NCBI RefSeq assembly: GCF_004216695.1
Contig: NZ_SGXC01000001.1
Location: 186,001 to 250,000, forward strand
Length of the DNA: 64,000 bases
Source of the DNA: Pigmentiphaga kullae
GTDB lineage: Bacteria; Pseudomonadota; Gammaproteobacteria; Burkholderiales; Burkholderiaceae_B
Direction of reading: 5' to 3'
Shown: in pieces, positions 35,239 through 43,597 of the stretch
How positions within the stretch are numbered: the first letter of the stretch is position 1
Layout of the letters: each line of letters opens with the position of its first letter
Translations under genes and position numbers: made by a program
Notes under the pieces: generated by a model
What the model saw: only the letters and a program-made list of their open reading frames with translations
Database searches by the model: none
Told to the model about the DNA's origin: nothing

Positions 35239-36210
35239 ATGTTCCATCCGACCCGTTTCCACGCCCTCGCGCCGCTCGCCGCGGCCCTGCTGGGCCTGGC
35301 CGCCTTCGGCGCGCAGGCCCAGTCCGTCACCAGCATCGTCGTCGCCTTCCCGCCCGGCGGCCCCGCCGACTCGCTCGCGCGCGTCGTCGCCACCCAGCTC
35401 GAAAAAGAACTCAAGCAGACCGTGGTCATCGAAAACAAGCCGGGCGGCAATGGCGCCATCGCCGCCAGCCAGGTGGCCCGCGCGCGGCCCGACGGCCAGA
35501 CGCTGTTCCTGAGCTCGGTGGGTGCGATCTCGATCAATCCCGCCCTGTACCCCAAGCTGATCTACGATCCCGTCAAGGACTTCGCGCCGGTCTCGCTGCT
35601 GGTCTCCACGCCCGAAGTGCTGATCGTCGGCCCCGGCCACCCGAGCAAGACCGCCAAGGATTTCGTCGCGCGCGCCAAGACGCAGAAAGGCGTCACGATG
35701 GCCTCCTCCGGCGTGGGCAGCATGCCGCACATGGCCATCGTGCAATTGAAGCTGTCGACCAAGGCCAACGTCCTGCACGTGCCCTACAAGGGCGCCGCGC
35801 CCGCCATCACCGACACCATAGGTGGACAGGTCGACGGCTTCATCGGCGACATCTCCGGCCTGATGTCGAACATCAAGGCGGGCAAGGCCAGGGCGCTCGC
35901 CATCGCCGCACCCAAGCGCTCGCCCCTGCTTCCCGACGTCCCGACCTTCGACGAACTGGGCGTGCCCAACGTCTACGCCAACAACTGGTACGGCCTGTAC
36001 GCGCCCAAGGAAACCCCGGCCGACAAGGTCGCCGCGTTGAACGCCGCCGTCCGCAAGGTGCTGGCCTCGCCCGAGCTGAAGGCCTATGCCGAATCGAGCG
36101 GGGTCGAGTTGTCGCCCACCACGCCCAAGGAATTCGACGACCTGGGCCGCAAGGACGCCAAGAAGTGGGGCGACCTGATCCGGGCGGAAGGGATCAAGGC
36201 CGACGAGTAA
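35239..36210 (+). CDS. Bug/TctC-family periplasmic solute receptor
   Basis: This is a 323-residue secreted receptor, with AAAGGAGA before the ATG and a signal peptide ending near AAFGAQAQ. Landmarks are IVVAFPPGGPADSLARVVA, VVIENKPGGNGAIAASQ, RPDGQTLFLSS, YDPVKDF, LHVPYKGAAPAITDTIGGQV and NNWYGLYAPKETPADK. It is the last gene of the amidohydrolase operon, 41 bases after SMP-30, and presumably captures the pathway substrate. Confidence 0.93.
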   Translation: MFHPTRFHALAPLAAALLGLAAFGAQAQSVTSIVVAFPPGGPADSLARVVATQLEKELKQTVVIENKPGGNGAIAASQVARARPDGQTLFLSSVGAISINPALYPKLIYDPVKDFAPVSLLVSTPEVLIVGPGHPSKTAKDFVARAKTQKGVTMASSGVGSMPHMAIVQLKLSTKANVLHVPYKGAAPAITDTIGGQVDGFIGDISGLMSNIKAGKARALAIAAPKRSPLLPDVPTFDELGVPNVYANNWYGLYAPKETPADKVAALNAAVRKVLASPELKAYAESSGVELSPTTPKEFDDLGRKDAKKWGDLIRAEGIKADE

Positions 36211-36278
36211 GCCCGCCGCTTGCCGGCGGCTCCCCGCCCACGTATCGTTGCTCCGCATCGCAGGCAAGGAGACGCGGG

Positions 36279-36617
36279 ATGACGATACGAACGATATGGC
36301 GCATGCTGGCCTGGGGCGGCTGCCTGGCCGCCAGCACGGCCGCCGCCGAACCACTGGCGATCGAAACGGAACTGGGTCCGGGCGCGCGCGCCGTCCGGGT
36401 CGTCGGCCAGCCCGGCGACTCCCCCGCGGCGCTGCGCGCCCGTCTCGACCAGCGCCTGGACGAACTGTGCCAGGGCCGGGTCTATGCCGTGTCCTACCAG
36501 GAAGGCCAATCCGTGCGACAGTGGCACGCAGCGGGCGGCTCGACCATGATGGCCGCCCCGGAAACCGTCGTTCCCTATGCCGATGCGCAGGCGGTGTGCG
36601 ACCAGCAGCCAGACTGA
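36279..36617 (+). CDS. Small secreted protein, unknown function
   Basis: This is a 112-residue predicted periplasmic protein. A basic start (MTIRTIWRMLAWGG) is followed by a hydrophobic leader ending near STAAAE; the mature part has two cysteines (ELCQGRVYAVSYQEG and AQAVCDQQ) that could pair. GCAAGGAGA lies 12 bases before the ATG. I do not recognise the family. Base use matches the GC-rich neighbours, unlike the toxin-antitoxin module that follows, so it is probably a native single gene. Confidence 0.72.
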   Translation: MTIRTIWRMLAWGGCLAASTAAAEPLAIETELGPGARAVRVVGQPGDSPAALRARLDQRLDELCQGRVYAVSYQEGQSVRQWHAAGGSTMMAAPETVVPYADAQAVCDQQPD

Positions 36618-36717
36618 CCCGTCGAGACATTTCTGTCCACGGCGGGCTTTACCCGCACTTAGCCAGACTTTATATCTACAGGCTGACATTGACCAAAATG
36701 TACATACAAATTATCCT

Positions 36718-37002
36718 GTGGATCTGGTCTACGACACAGCCAGGAGCGCTCGCAACCTCAAGGAGCGCGGACTGCCGTTCGAATTGATGGAGCAGTTCGA
36801 TTTCGACACGGCTCTGGTCGCCCGCGACATTCACCGGGACTATGGAGAAATCCGATACGTCGCCATCGGCTACATCGCTCATCGGCTGCACGTTGCAGTG
36901 TTCATGGAAATCCCAACGGGCGTGCGCATCATCAGCCTGCGCAAGGCCAACTCTCGCGAGGTCCGAGCCTATGAGCAGAAACAAACGGCCGTTGACCGAT
37001 GA
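36718..37002 (+). CDS. brnT: BrnT-family ribonuclease toxin
   Basis: This is a 94-residue type II toxin of the BrnT/RelE-like fold, which cleaves RNA in known members. The body VDLVYDTARSARNLKERGLP, FDFDTALVARDIHRDYGEIR and IISLRKANSREV matches BrnT well. The start is the in-frame GTG just before D-L-V-Y; no clear ribosome site precedes it, and promoter-like boxes (TTGACC, 17 bases, TATCCT) run up to this codon, so a leaderless message is possible. The gene overlaps brnA by 32 bases and is less GC-rich than its neighbours, suggesting acquisition. Confidence 0.87.
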   Translation: MDLVYDTARSARNLKERGLPFELMEQFDFDTALVARDIHRDYGEIRYVAIGYIAHRLHVAVFMEIPTGVRIISLRKANSREVRAYEQKQTAVDR

Positions 37003-37255
37003 CTCCGGAGAAGTCCGGGAGCTTGGCGCGGAAGATCTGAAGCGCTTCGGTTCCCCACACGAAGTTCTTCCCGAATCCCTGCGGGAGAAAATCGGCACCC
37101 GGCGGCGTGGTCCTCAAAAGACCCCGACCAAGGTTCCGGTCACCATCCGGCTTTCGCGCGATGTCGTGGAACGTTTCAAGGCGTCTGGCACGGGCTGGCA
37201 GACGCGCGTCGATACCGCGCTGAAAGAATGGCTGGAGACGCACGAACCAGCGTGA
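36971..37255 (+). CDS. brnA: BrnA-family antitoxin
   Basis: This is a 94-residue antitoxin starting MSRNKRPLTDDSGEVRELG, with a C-terminal ribbon-helix-helix DNA-binding domain (VPVTIRLSRDVVERFKASG, GWQTRVDTALKEWL). The N-terminal part would wrap BrnT and block its activity, and the RHH would repress the operon. The overlap with brnT and the toxin-first order are standard for this module. Both genes look complete. Confidence 0.9.
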   Translation: MSRNKRPLTDDSGEVRELGAEDLKRFGSPHEVLPESLREKIGTRRRGPQKTPTKVPVTIRLSRDVVERFKASGTGWQTRVDTALKEWLETHEPA

Positions 37256-37369
37256 CCCCGCTTGGCCGCGAGAAGCCAGCCGGCCTTACACGCGCTTACA
37301 CCCCCACGCCCCGCGCCGCGAAAGAATCGTGAAACGGCGGGTCCAACGGCAGGACCCACGGGAGCAGGC

Positions 37370-38776
37370 ATGGCCGTACATGACCCCGCGATGCCCGGCA
37401 TCGCCCTCAACCGCTTCGGACTGGGCGCGCGCCCCGACGACACGGCGCCCGCCGATGGCAGACAGTGGCTGCGGGGACAGCTCGGCCGCTACGAGCCTCG
37501 CCCGCCAGCCTGGGACCCACTGCCGACCTCTGGCGACCTGGTCCGCGACGTGGTCGCCCGCCAGCGCGAGATACGCGGCACGCCCCCGGACCAGCAGGCC
37601 CCGGTCCGGGACGCCCTGCGCAAGGCGCAGCGCCAGCATTACCTGGATGCCATCGACATGCGCGCGCTGTCGGCGCTGGATGCGCCTACGCCCTTCGTCG
37701 AACGGCTGGTGCACTTCTGGGCCAATCACTTTGCCATCTCGGTCGAGAACCCCGCCGTCGCGATGCTGGCCGGCAGCTTCGAGGCCGAGGCCATCCGCCC
37801 GCACGTGCTCGGCCGTTTCGAGGACATGGTGCTGGCGGTGGAGCGTCATCCGGCGATGCTGCTGTTCCTGAACCAGAACGCCTCGATCGGCCCCGGCAGC
37901 GTGGCCGCGACCCGTGCCGCGCGGCGCAATCCGGCACAGCAGCGCGGACTGAACGAGAACCTGGCGCGCGAGATCATGGAGCTGCACACGCTGGGCGTGC
38001 GCAGCGGCTACGGCCAGGAAGACGTGACGGAGTTCGCGCGCGCCCTGACTGGCTGGTCGGTGGCCGGCCTGGGCGCGCCCGACACGCCCAGGCCAGGCAT
38101 CGAACTGGACGAAGGCACGGGCTACGTGTTCCAGGCCGACCGCCACGAGCCCGGCCCGCGCAAGGTCCTGGGCCGCAGCTATGGCGAAGCCGGGCAGGAG
38201 CAGGCCGCCGCCATCATGCGCGATTTCGCGCGCGCCGATGCCACGGCACACCACGTGGCCACCAAGCTGGCCCGTCACTTCGTGGCCGACGATCCGCCAC
38301 CCGCGGTCGTCGACCGGCTGGCCCGGGCCTACCGCGATCACGACGGCGAACTCAAGCCGGTCTACCAGGCGCTGATCGCGTCCCCGCAAGCCTGGCGCCC
38401 CGCCCCCGCCAAGTTCAAGACGCCCTGGGAATGGCTGGTATCCGCGCTGCGCGGGTTGGGCCGCACCGACCTGCAAGGCGTGCGGGTGGCGGCCCTGATG
38501 CAGCAACTGGGCCAGCCGCTGTGGCGTCCTGGTTCGCCCGCCGGCTACGACGACGTGGCGGGCAGTTGGGCCGCCCCCGACGCGCTGATGCGGCGCGTGG
38601 AGCTGGCGGGCCGCCTGGCCAGCCTGCCGGACGCCGGCATGGACGCGCGCCAGTTGGCACCCCGACTGCTGCCCGGACTGCTGGGCGAGGCCACCGCCAC
38701 TGCGCTGTCGCGCGCCGAGTCCGGCCGCACCGCGATGGCGCTGCTGCTGGTGTCGCCCGAGTTCCTGAGGAGATGA
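37370..38776 (+). CDS. DUF1800 family protein
   Basis: This is a 468-residue protein of the DUF1800 (PF08811-like) family, usually encoded next to a DUF1501 protein, as here. The ATG of MAVHDPAMPGIALNRFGLGA was chosen; the longer frame upstream has no homology. Family landmarks are LVHFWANHFAISVENPAV, LLFLNQNASIGPGS, GLNENLAREIMELHTLGV, YGQEDVTEFARALTGWS and the terminal LLLVSPEFLRR. The function is unknown; the pair may form an exported complex. The partner gene 4 bases downstream is cut short, so the pair is probably inactive. Confidence 0.88.
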   Translation: MAVHDPAMPGIALNRFGLGARPDDTAPADGRQWLRGQLGRYEPRPPAWDPLPTSGDLVRDVVARQREIRGTPPDQQAPVRDALRKAQRQHYLDAIDMRALSALDAPTPFVERLVHFWANHFAISVENPAVAMLAGSFEAEAIRPHVLGRFEDMVLAVERHPAMLLFLNQNASIGPGSVAATRAARRNPAQQRGLNENLAREIMELHTLGVRSGYGQEDVTEFARALTGWSVAGLGAPDTPRPGIELDEGTGYVFQADRHEPGPRKVLGRSYGEAGQEQAAAIMRDFARADATAHHVATKLARHFVADDPPPAVVDRLARAYRDHDGELKPVYQALIASPQAWRPAPAKFKTPWEWLVSALRGLGRTDLQGVRVAALMQQLGQPLWRPGSPAGYDDVAGSWAAPDALMRRVELAGRLASLPDAGMDARQLAPRLLPGLLGEATATALSRAESGRTAMALLLVSPEFLRR

Positions 38777-38780
38777 AGCC

Positions 38781-39611
38781 ATGACCATCGACCATCCCCG
38801 GCGCCGCTGGCTCACACAGGCCGCGCTTGCCACGGCCGCCACGGTGTTCGCGCCGCGCGTGCTGTTCGCGCGGGCCGAAACCGACCGGCGCTTCATCTTC
38901 ATCATCCAACGTGGTGCGGCCGACGGTCTGAACACCGTGATTCCCTATGCGGATCCGGCCTATGCCGGGCTTCGGCGCGAACTGGCCATCGATCCCGCCC
39001 AGGCGATACGGCTGGACGGCAGCTTCGCCCTGCATCCCTCGCTGGCGGCCACCGGCGAGTTCTACCGCGCCGGTCAGGCGCTGTTCCTGCATGCCGTTGC
39101 CTCCCCCTATCGGGAACGCTCCCACTTCGACGGCCAGAACGTGCTGGAGACCGGCGGTGTCCGGCCCTACCAGCGCAAGGACGGATGGTTGAACCGGTTG
39201 CTGGGCATGCTGCCCGGCCGGAAGGACGCCGAGGCGATTGCCCTGGCGCCCACCGTCCCGCTGGCGCTGCGCGGCCAGGGGCGGGTCGCCTCGTACGCGC
39301 CATCCGCCCTGCCCCCGCCCTCGGACGACCTGCTGCTGCGCGTCCAGCAACTGTACGAACCCGATGCGCAGTTGCATGCGCTGTGGGACGCCGCCATGGA
39401 AGCGCGCGACATGGCGGGCCCCGGCCGGACCCGGCAGAACCCTGCCGAACTGGGCAAGCTGGCCGCCACGTTCCTGAAGCGGCCCGACGGCCCGCGCATC
39501 GCGATGGTGGAGACAGGCGGCTGGGATACCCATGCCGGCCAGAACGCCCGGCTGGCCGCGCAATTGAAAAACCTCGACGCGCTGCTGGTCGCGCTGAAAA
39601 TCCTTACCTGA
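38781..39611 (+). pseudogene. DUF1501 family Tat-exported protein, C-terminally truncated at island junction
   Basis: This is 276 residues of a DUF1501 protein, about two thirds of the usual length. The leader has a twin-arginine pattern (PRRRWLTQAALATAATVF), then FIIQRGAADGLNTVIPYADP, HPSLAATGEFY, ASPYRERSHFDGQNVLE and GGWDTHAGQN, all typical. Homology stops at LLVALK; the last residues ILT come from foreign DNA and a stop follows at 39609-39611. The lost part would contain the conserved EFGRT region. The break coincides with a perfect inverted repeat at 39602, so a recombination event truncated the gene. Confidence 0.85.
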
Positions 39612-39633
39612 TAATAGTAGTTATCAGGTAAGG
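39602..39633. repeat. Perfect 13-6-13 inverted repeat at island boundary
   Basis: The arms CCTTACCTGATAA (39602-39614) and TTATCAGGTAAGG (39621-39633) flank the 6-base spacer TAGTAG. There is no T-run, so it is not a terminator. Arm length and spacer resemble the core site of a tyrosine recombinase; the inner ATAA-N6-TTAT also recalls Xer sites, though the rest does not match dif. It sits exactly where DUF1501 homology ends and base composition drops. Confidence 0.75.
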
Positions 39634-39690
39634 GCGGTTCGGGAAGGGGTGCACGAACCTTCGATCGGGCACTGTCAATATGGGATGATG

Positions 39691-39714
39691 GGCTTGGTCA
39701 TCCCCAACCAAGCC
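39691..39714 (+). promoter_or_regulatory. Hairpin directly upstream of a ribosome-binding site
   Basis: GGCTTGG and CCAAGCC form a perfect 7-base stem with a 10-base loop, ending one base before the TGAGGAG that serves the ATG at 39726. It could modulate translation of the small gene. No T-run follows, so termination is unlikely. Confidence 0.4.
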
Positions 39715-39725
39715 TGAGGAGCAAT

Positions 39726-39920
39726 ATGTCCCACCCAATCCTGTCCCGGACGGAAAACGGCGTTGATGTCGTGAGCGGCGCACGTCGGCTCGAGGCACTC
39801 TTGGTAACGCAGGGCCAGGCAACAGCGCTGCTCGACGGCGAACAAGTCACGATCACGCGCAATGCAGATGGAGATTTGACTATCCTGCCAAACGCGGCGA
39901 ACGACCCCCGAGTAGTTTGA
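39726..39920 (+). CDS. Small hypothetical protein (64 aa)
   Basis: This is a 64-residue protein starting MSHPILSRTENGVDVVSGAR and ending LPNAANDPRVV; no signal peptide or membrane segment. GAGGAG is well placed before the ATG, which supports translation. I do not recognise the family. It is the first gene inside the less GC-rich region after the junction and stands alone, with LysR convergent from the other side. Confidence 0.55.
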   Translation: MSHPILSRTENGVDVVSGARRLEALLVTQGQATALLDGEQVTITRNADGDLTILPNAANDPRVV

Positions 39921-39994
39921 ACTGCGATCCCAGCGCAGGCTCAAGAAGCCGCTTGCCTTACGATCAGACGCTTTAGTAGAGGGATAGCGGTCGG

Positions 39995-40918
39995 CTACGC
40001 GCGTGTGTTCACGGGAAATGGCACTGTGGCGAAGAGCTCAACAATGATGGCACGCAGCCATTGGACCTTTGGGTCTTGGGTATATCTTCTGTGCTCGTAG
40101 TATTTGAGGTCGTACCTCCCGATCTCGAAAGGCGGCTCGATGGTTCGAACGCCTCCGCGTGCGACAAAAAACTCAGCTAACGCGCGGGGAAGCACGACAA
40201 TCAAATCACTGTCGACGAGGACGCTCGGGACGCTCATGTAGTGAGAGGTTCGCAGCACGATCTTGCGTTCCACCTTGCGGGTCGCCAGTTCTTGTTCGAA
40301 CATTTCCTGGTTGCGCCCCCCGTCTTTGACCAAAACGTGTTCGCCTTCGATGAAGTCGCTGAGTTCCATGCGAGCGGTGGCGATCGGATGTCCTGATCTC
40401 ACCAGGCAAGTGAGGTCATGGTTGTAAAGTGGACACTGCTTTATGGCCGGTGAGGTCAGGTCCGGATAGTAACCAACGGCTGCATCAACAGTACCGTCAT
40501 GCAAGGCCTCCTCAAGTTCGCGCGGTGACAAACCCAAGGTGACTACGCGGGCCTGCTGTGCTTGCTGGCGCAGTTGCAACCGCAATCGAGGTAAGAACAC
40601 CAGCTCACCGATCTCGCTCATACACAACACGATGTCGCCGGTGAAGCGGGACGGCTCGAAAGCAGGATTGGGCAGAATCTCTCGGTCAATGACCTCAATG
40701 ACGTCGCGTGTCCGCGCAATGATGCTCTGCGCGCGGGCGGTGGCTTCCATGCGCGCCCCGTTCCGCACAAACAGCTCATCTCCCAGCGACTCGCGCAGCC
40801 GCGAGAGCGCTGCGCTCGCTGCGGGTTGGCTCATACGCATTCGCTCTGCCGCGGCAGTCACCGTTCCCGTCTCGTAGATCGCCAAGAGAATGCGCAACAG
40901 GTTCAGGTCCGTTTTCAC
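39995..40918 (-). CDS. LysR-type transcriptional regulator (NodD/PcaR-like branch)
   Basis: This is a 307-residue regulator starting at a GTG (VKTDLNLLRILLAIYETGTV) with HTH SQPAASAALSRLRESLGDEL and an effector domain (IVLCMSEIGELVFLPRLRL). The start follows GGTGGA at good distance, and family members begin at this D-L-N-L-L-R pattern. It is divergent from a decayed ABC receptor gene and the VanA-like oxygenase gene, which it may have controlled. It is similar in layout to the LysR at 59405 (DLNFLLVFEALWETRSVSRA). Confidence 0.9.
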   Translation of the reverse strand: MKTDLNLLRILLAIYETGTVTAAAERMRMSQPAASAALSRLRESLGDELFVRNGARMEATARAQSIIARTRDVIEVIDREILPNPAFEPSRFTGDIVLCMSEIGELVFLPRLRLQLRQQAQQARVVTLGLSPRELEEALHDGTVDAAVGYYPDLTSPAIKQCPLYNHDLTCLVRSGHPIATARMELSDFIEGEHVLVKDGGRNQEMFEQELATRKVERKIVLRTSHYMSVPSVLVDSDLIVVLPRALAEFFVARGGVRTIEPPFEIGRYDLKYYEHRRYTQDPKVQWLRAIIVELFATVPFPVNTRA

Positions 40919-41057
40919 GCCGATCCACCATCTAGGAAACGAATACTTTAAATAGAAAACATTTGCTATGTCTATTGGGGCTCTTGCTCGTAAAGTTCGA
41001 TCACATCGGACTGCGACGCTTATTAAGGTGCGACAGCCCGAACCCAAGGAGACATTC

Positions 41058-42241
41058 ATGATCAAACGCGTCAACGCTTTCGCAATGACTGCTGGCGTAC
41101 TGCTGTCCTTCCCTGCCCTTGCCCAAGTAAAGATCGGATTCATTGCCGAGCTCTCAGGCCCGCAGGCTACGCTTGGTGAAGACATGTTGGACGGCTTCAT
41201 GTTGGCTGTCGAGCAAGAGAACGGGCATTTAGGCGGAATTGCTGTCTCGGTGTTGCGCCGCGACAGTCAACTCAAGCCATAACTTGCAAATCAGATTGCT
41301 GACGAGCTGATCGAGAAAGAGCGCGTGCCAATCATTGCAGGGTTGTCGTTCTCGAACATTGCCATGGCAATACAGCGGAAAGTAGCGGCTCGAAAGGTCT
41401 TTATGGTGTCAGGCAATGCAGGCCCGTCACCGCTCGCAGGGGCTGCCTGCTCCCCGTACTTTTTCTCGGCAGCCAAGCAAAACGATCAGTTCGCTGAGGC
41501 CAGTGGGAGTTACGCCAAGCAAAAAGGCTACAGCAAGGTCATCGCGCTCGCTCCGAACTATCAGGCCGGTAAGGACTTCATTGCGGGCTTCAAACGAAAC
41601 TTCGGCTCACCGCTCGAAGAAGAGATGTACACCCAGCTTACCCAGTTGGACTTCTCGGCCGAAATAAGTCGAGTGACAGCTGCGCGACCTGACGCTGTGT
41701 ATGCCTTCTATCCGGGGCGAATGGGGTCGCTTTCATCAAGGCCTGGCAGCAGGCAGGATTGCTTGGCCAGATCCCCTTACTGACCAACGCGGCTGTCGAT
41801 GGCACTGCCTTGCCTGCGCTCAAAGACAGCGCGATCGGGGTATTCAATAGCGCAAACTGGGCTCCCGATCTGCCGAACGCCGTCAACCAAGACTTCGTTC
41901 GAAGGTTCGAAGTTCGTTATAAGCGTGTCCCGTCGGAATATGCAGCTCAATCTTATGATTCGGCCCTCCTGATCGGGTCGGCGCTTAAAGCCACTGGAGG
42001 GAACGTCGCCAACAAGGCTGCGTTCGCTAAAGCACTGCAAGCTGCGGACTTCGCCTCCGTGCGAGGCAACTTCCGGTTTAACCACAACCACTTCCCTATA
42101 CAAGACTTCTACATGTTTGTAGTCGACAAGGATGGGCTAGGCCGAGTCAGTTTGCGCACTGTGTCAAAGCCGCTGCCAGACAGTGCGGACAGTTTTGCTT
42201 CCGCATGCAAGATGCCGTCGATTGCCGCAGACAACGGCTGA
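41058..42241 (+). pseudogene. Branched-chain-amino-acid-type ABC substrate-binding protein, nonsense plus frameshift
   Basis: This is a periplasmic type I binding protein (Peripla_BP_6 kind) that would be about 394 residues. It has a clear signal peptide (MIKRVNAFAMTAGVLLSFPALAQ) and KIGFIAELSGPQATLGEDML. At 41280 a TAA sits where GAA is expected (QLKP-stop-LANQIADELIEKE). At about 41728, in AATGGGGTCGC, one G is missing, so YPG.MG continues as VAFIKAWQQAG in another frame. The remaining frame runs intact to ADNG at 42241. Both lesions are in the receptor alone; the downstream oxygenase is intact. No permease or ATPase genes are nearby. Confidence 0.88.
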
Positions 42242-42288
42242 GCACGTGCGACCAAGGTTCGTTTGCATACAACGTATGGGAGAACAGC

Positions 42289-43332
42289 ATGGACTACTTG
42301 ATGAACTGTTGGTACATGGCGGGCTGGAGCGATGACGTCCCTGGCTCGCAGTTGGTCGCGCGAACGTTTCTTGACCAGCCGGTCGTAATGTTTCGGCGGT
42401 CCGATGGAACGCCCGCGGCGCTCTTGGATCGCTGCCCCCACCGGGTGGTGCCATTGAGTCGTGGCATCCACCTAGGTAACGCTGTGCAATGTGCTTATCA
42501 TGGCCTGCGATTTGACGGTAGCGGTGCATGCATTCAGAACCCGCACGGGGCTATACCGCCTGCTGCGCGGGTAAAGAGCTTTCCCATGGCTGACGCACAC
42601 GGCATTTTGTGGATTTGGATGGGCGACGAACCCCCCGTTGAGGAAGCAATTCCGGACTTATCTCACATTCAAGCGCTTCCGGCCCTGGCGCAGTCCAAAG
42701 GCACAATGCCCTCGGCTTGCAGTTATCTGTTAATCATCGATAACGTGGCGGACCTGAGCCATGTCGAATACCTGCACGCGTCAACGCTGGGAGGCGGCGC
42801 CTTCATCGGATCACGGCCCCGGGTCGCAGGTAGCGAAAACGATACAGTCGTGACGATCACCCAGTTGAGTGAGGCGGTTGCCGCACCGCCGGTCTATGAC
42901 CGATTTTTGGCAACACCAGGCGTCAAAGTCGACTTGATGAACAGGGTTACCTGGATGGCTCCCGGCGTGCTCAAGCTAGACATCAGCGTCGTGCCAGTTG
43001 GGGAAGCGCCTGAAAGCGGGCTGCGCACCTTCAACGCTCACATCGTGACGCCTTGCACGGCGACGACCTCGCACTACTGGTATTGGCTTGGACGGGACTA
43101 CCGGCCCGAAGATGCGGACCTAACGCGTCTGCGCCAAGCGCTCATGACGGATGTTTTTCACGTAGAGGACAAACCAATCCTCGAAGCACAGCAGGCACTG
43201 CTCGGGACAACCGACCTTTATGCCGCACATCCAGTGTTGATGGGCACAGATGGGGGTCCAACTCGCATCCGACGCAGCTTGGGGCGACTCATGTCAGCAG
43301 CGTCGGACAACAGAGTCAGTAGCGCGCAATAG
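42289..43332 (+). CDS. Rieske non-haem oxygenase, VanA-like
   Basis: This is a 347-residue oxygenase component resembling vanillate O-demethylase and related aromatic acid oxygenases. Rieske ligands are CPHR (in LLDRCPHRVVPLSRG) and CAYHGLRF; the mononuclear iron region is DNVADLSHVEYLHAST with H-x4-H. I chose MDYLMNCWYMAGWSDD because VanA proteins begin at this WY.A motif. No VanB-type reductase gene is adjacent. It follows a decayed ABC receptor and is probably under the divergent LysR at 39995. The substrate is unknown; a methoxylated or simple aromatic acid is usual for the family. Confidence 0.9.
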   Translation: MDYLMNCWYMAGWSDDVPGSQLVARTFLDQPVVMFRRSDGTPAALLDRCPHRVVPLSRGIHLGNAVQCAYHGLRFDGSGACIQNPHGAIPPAARVKSFPMADAHGILWIWMGDEPPVEEAIPDLSHIQALPALAQSKGTMPSACSYLLIIDNVADLSHVEYLHASTLGGGAFIGSRPRVAGSENDTVVTITQLSEAVAAPPVYDRFLATPGVKVDLMNRVTWMAPGVLKLDISVVPVGEAPESGLRTFNAHIVTPCTATTSHYWYWLGRDYRPEDADLTRLRQALMTDVFHVEDKPILEAQQALLGTTDLYAAHPVLMGTDGGPTRIRRSLGRLMSAASDNRVSSAQ

Positions 43333-43348
43333 AAATACGGCAGGGAGC

Positions 43349-43560
43349 GAAGGCCTGGGCGGACGCTCACCGGTGGGAGCAGTAGAGCCCGGTTCAGTCG
43401 ATCACGTGGCGAGCGCGGTGTTCAACGTGCTGGGCGTGCAGGTGAGTTGAAGATGCCGCTAGCGTGAGCATCACATTGCCGTTGCTCACGCCATCGAGGC
43501 AGGTACCCTCCTCCAGCGCTTGAGCCGCGGCGCCGAGCGGGCACGAGCACTATTTATAGG
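43349..43560 (+). pseudogene. Remnant A of an HTH-antitoxin/RES-like toxin module
   Basis: Only the end of the antitoxin-like gene remains (EGLGGRSPVGAVEPGSV ... FNVLGVQVS, stop at 43447-43449). A decayed start of the toxin-like gene follows: after GTGAGCATCA the frame must shift to read IEAGTLLQRLSRGAERARAL. The segment matches remnant B at 44537-44720 over its whole length, so both derive from one ancestral pair. It starts 17 bases after the VanA-like gene, at a likely junction. Confidence 0.7.
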
Positions 43561-43563
43561 AAA

Positions 43564-43586
43564 CGCCCCCAAGAAAACCGGGGGCG
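43564..43586 (-). terminator. Rho-independent terminator of the 97-aa gene
   Basis: Read on the minus strand, CGCCCCC and GGGGGCG form a perfect 7-base stem with a 9-base loop, followed by TTT. It lies 12 bases after the stop of the gene at 43598-43891. An intact terminator suggests that this small gene is functional within otherwise decayed surroundings. Confidence 0.75.
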
Positions 43587-43597
43587 CGAGGTGTTGC

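Noticed and set aside
36577-36717. 47-residue N-terminal extension of BrnT
   Set aside because: BrnT proteins begin at the D-L-V-Y-D region; the extension overlaps the end of the previous gene and has no homology.
39602-39633. Xer dif site
   Set aside because: The ATAA-N6-TTAT core fits but the outer arms do not match dif, and arms are identical, unlike the asymmetric XerC/XerD halves. Kept only as a recombinase-like repeat.
39602-39633. Rho-independent terminator
   Set aside because: No run of T follows on either strand, and the stem is not GC-rich.
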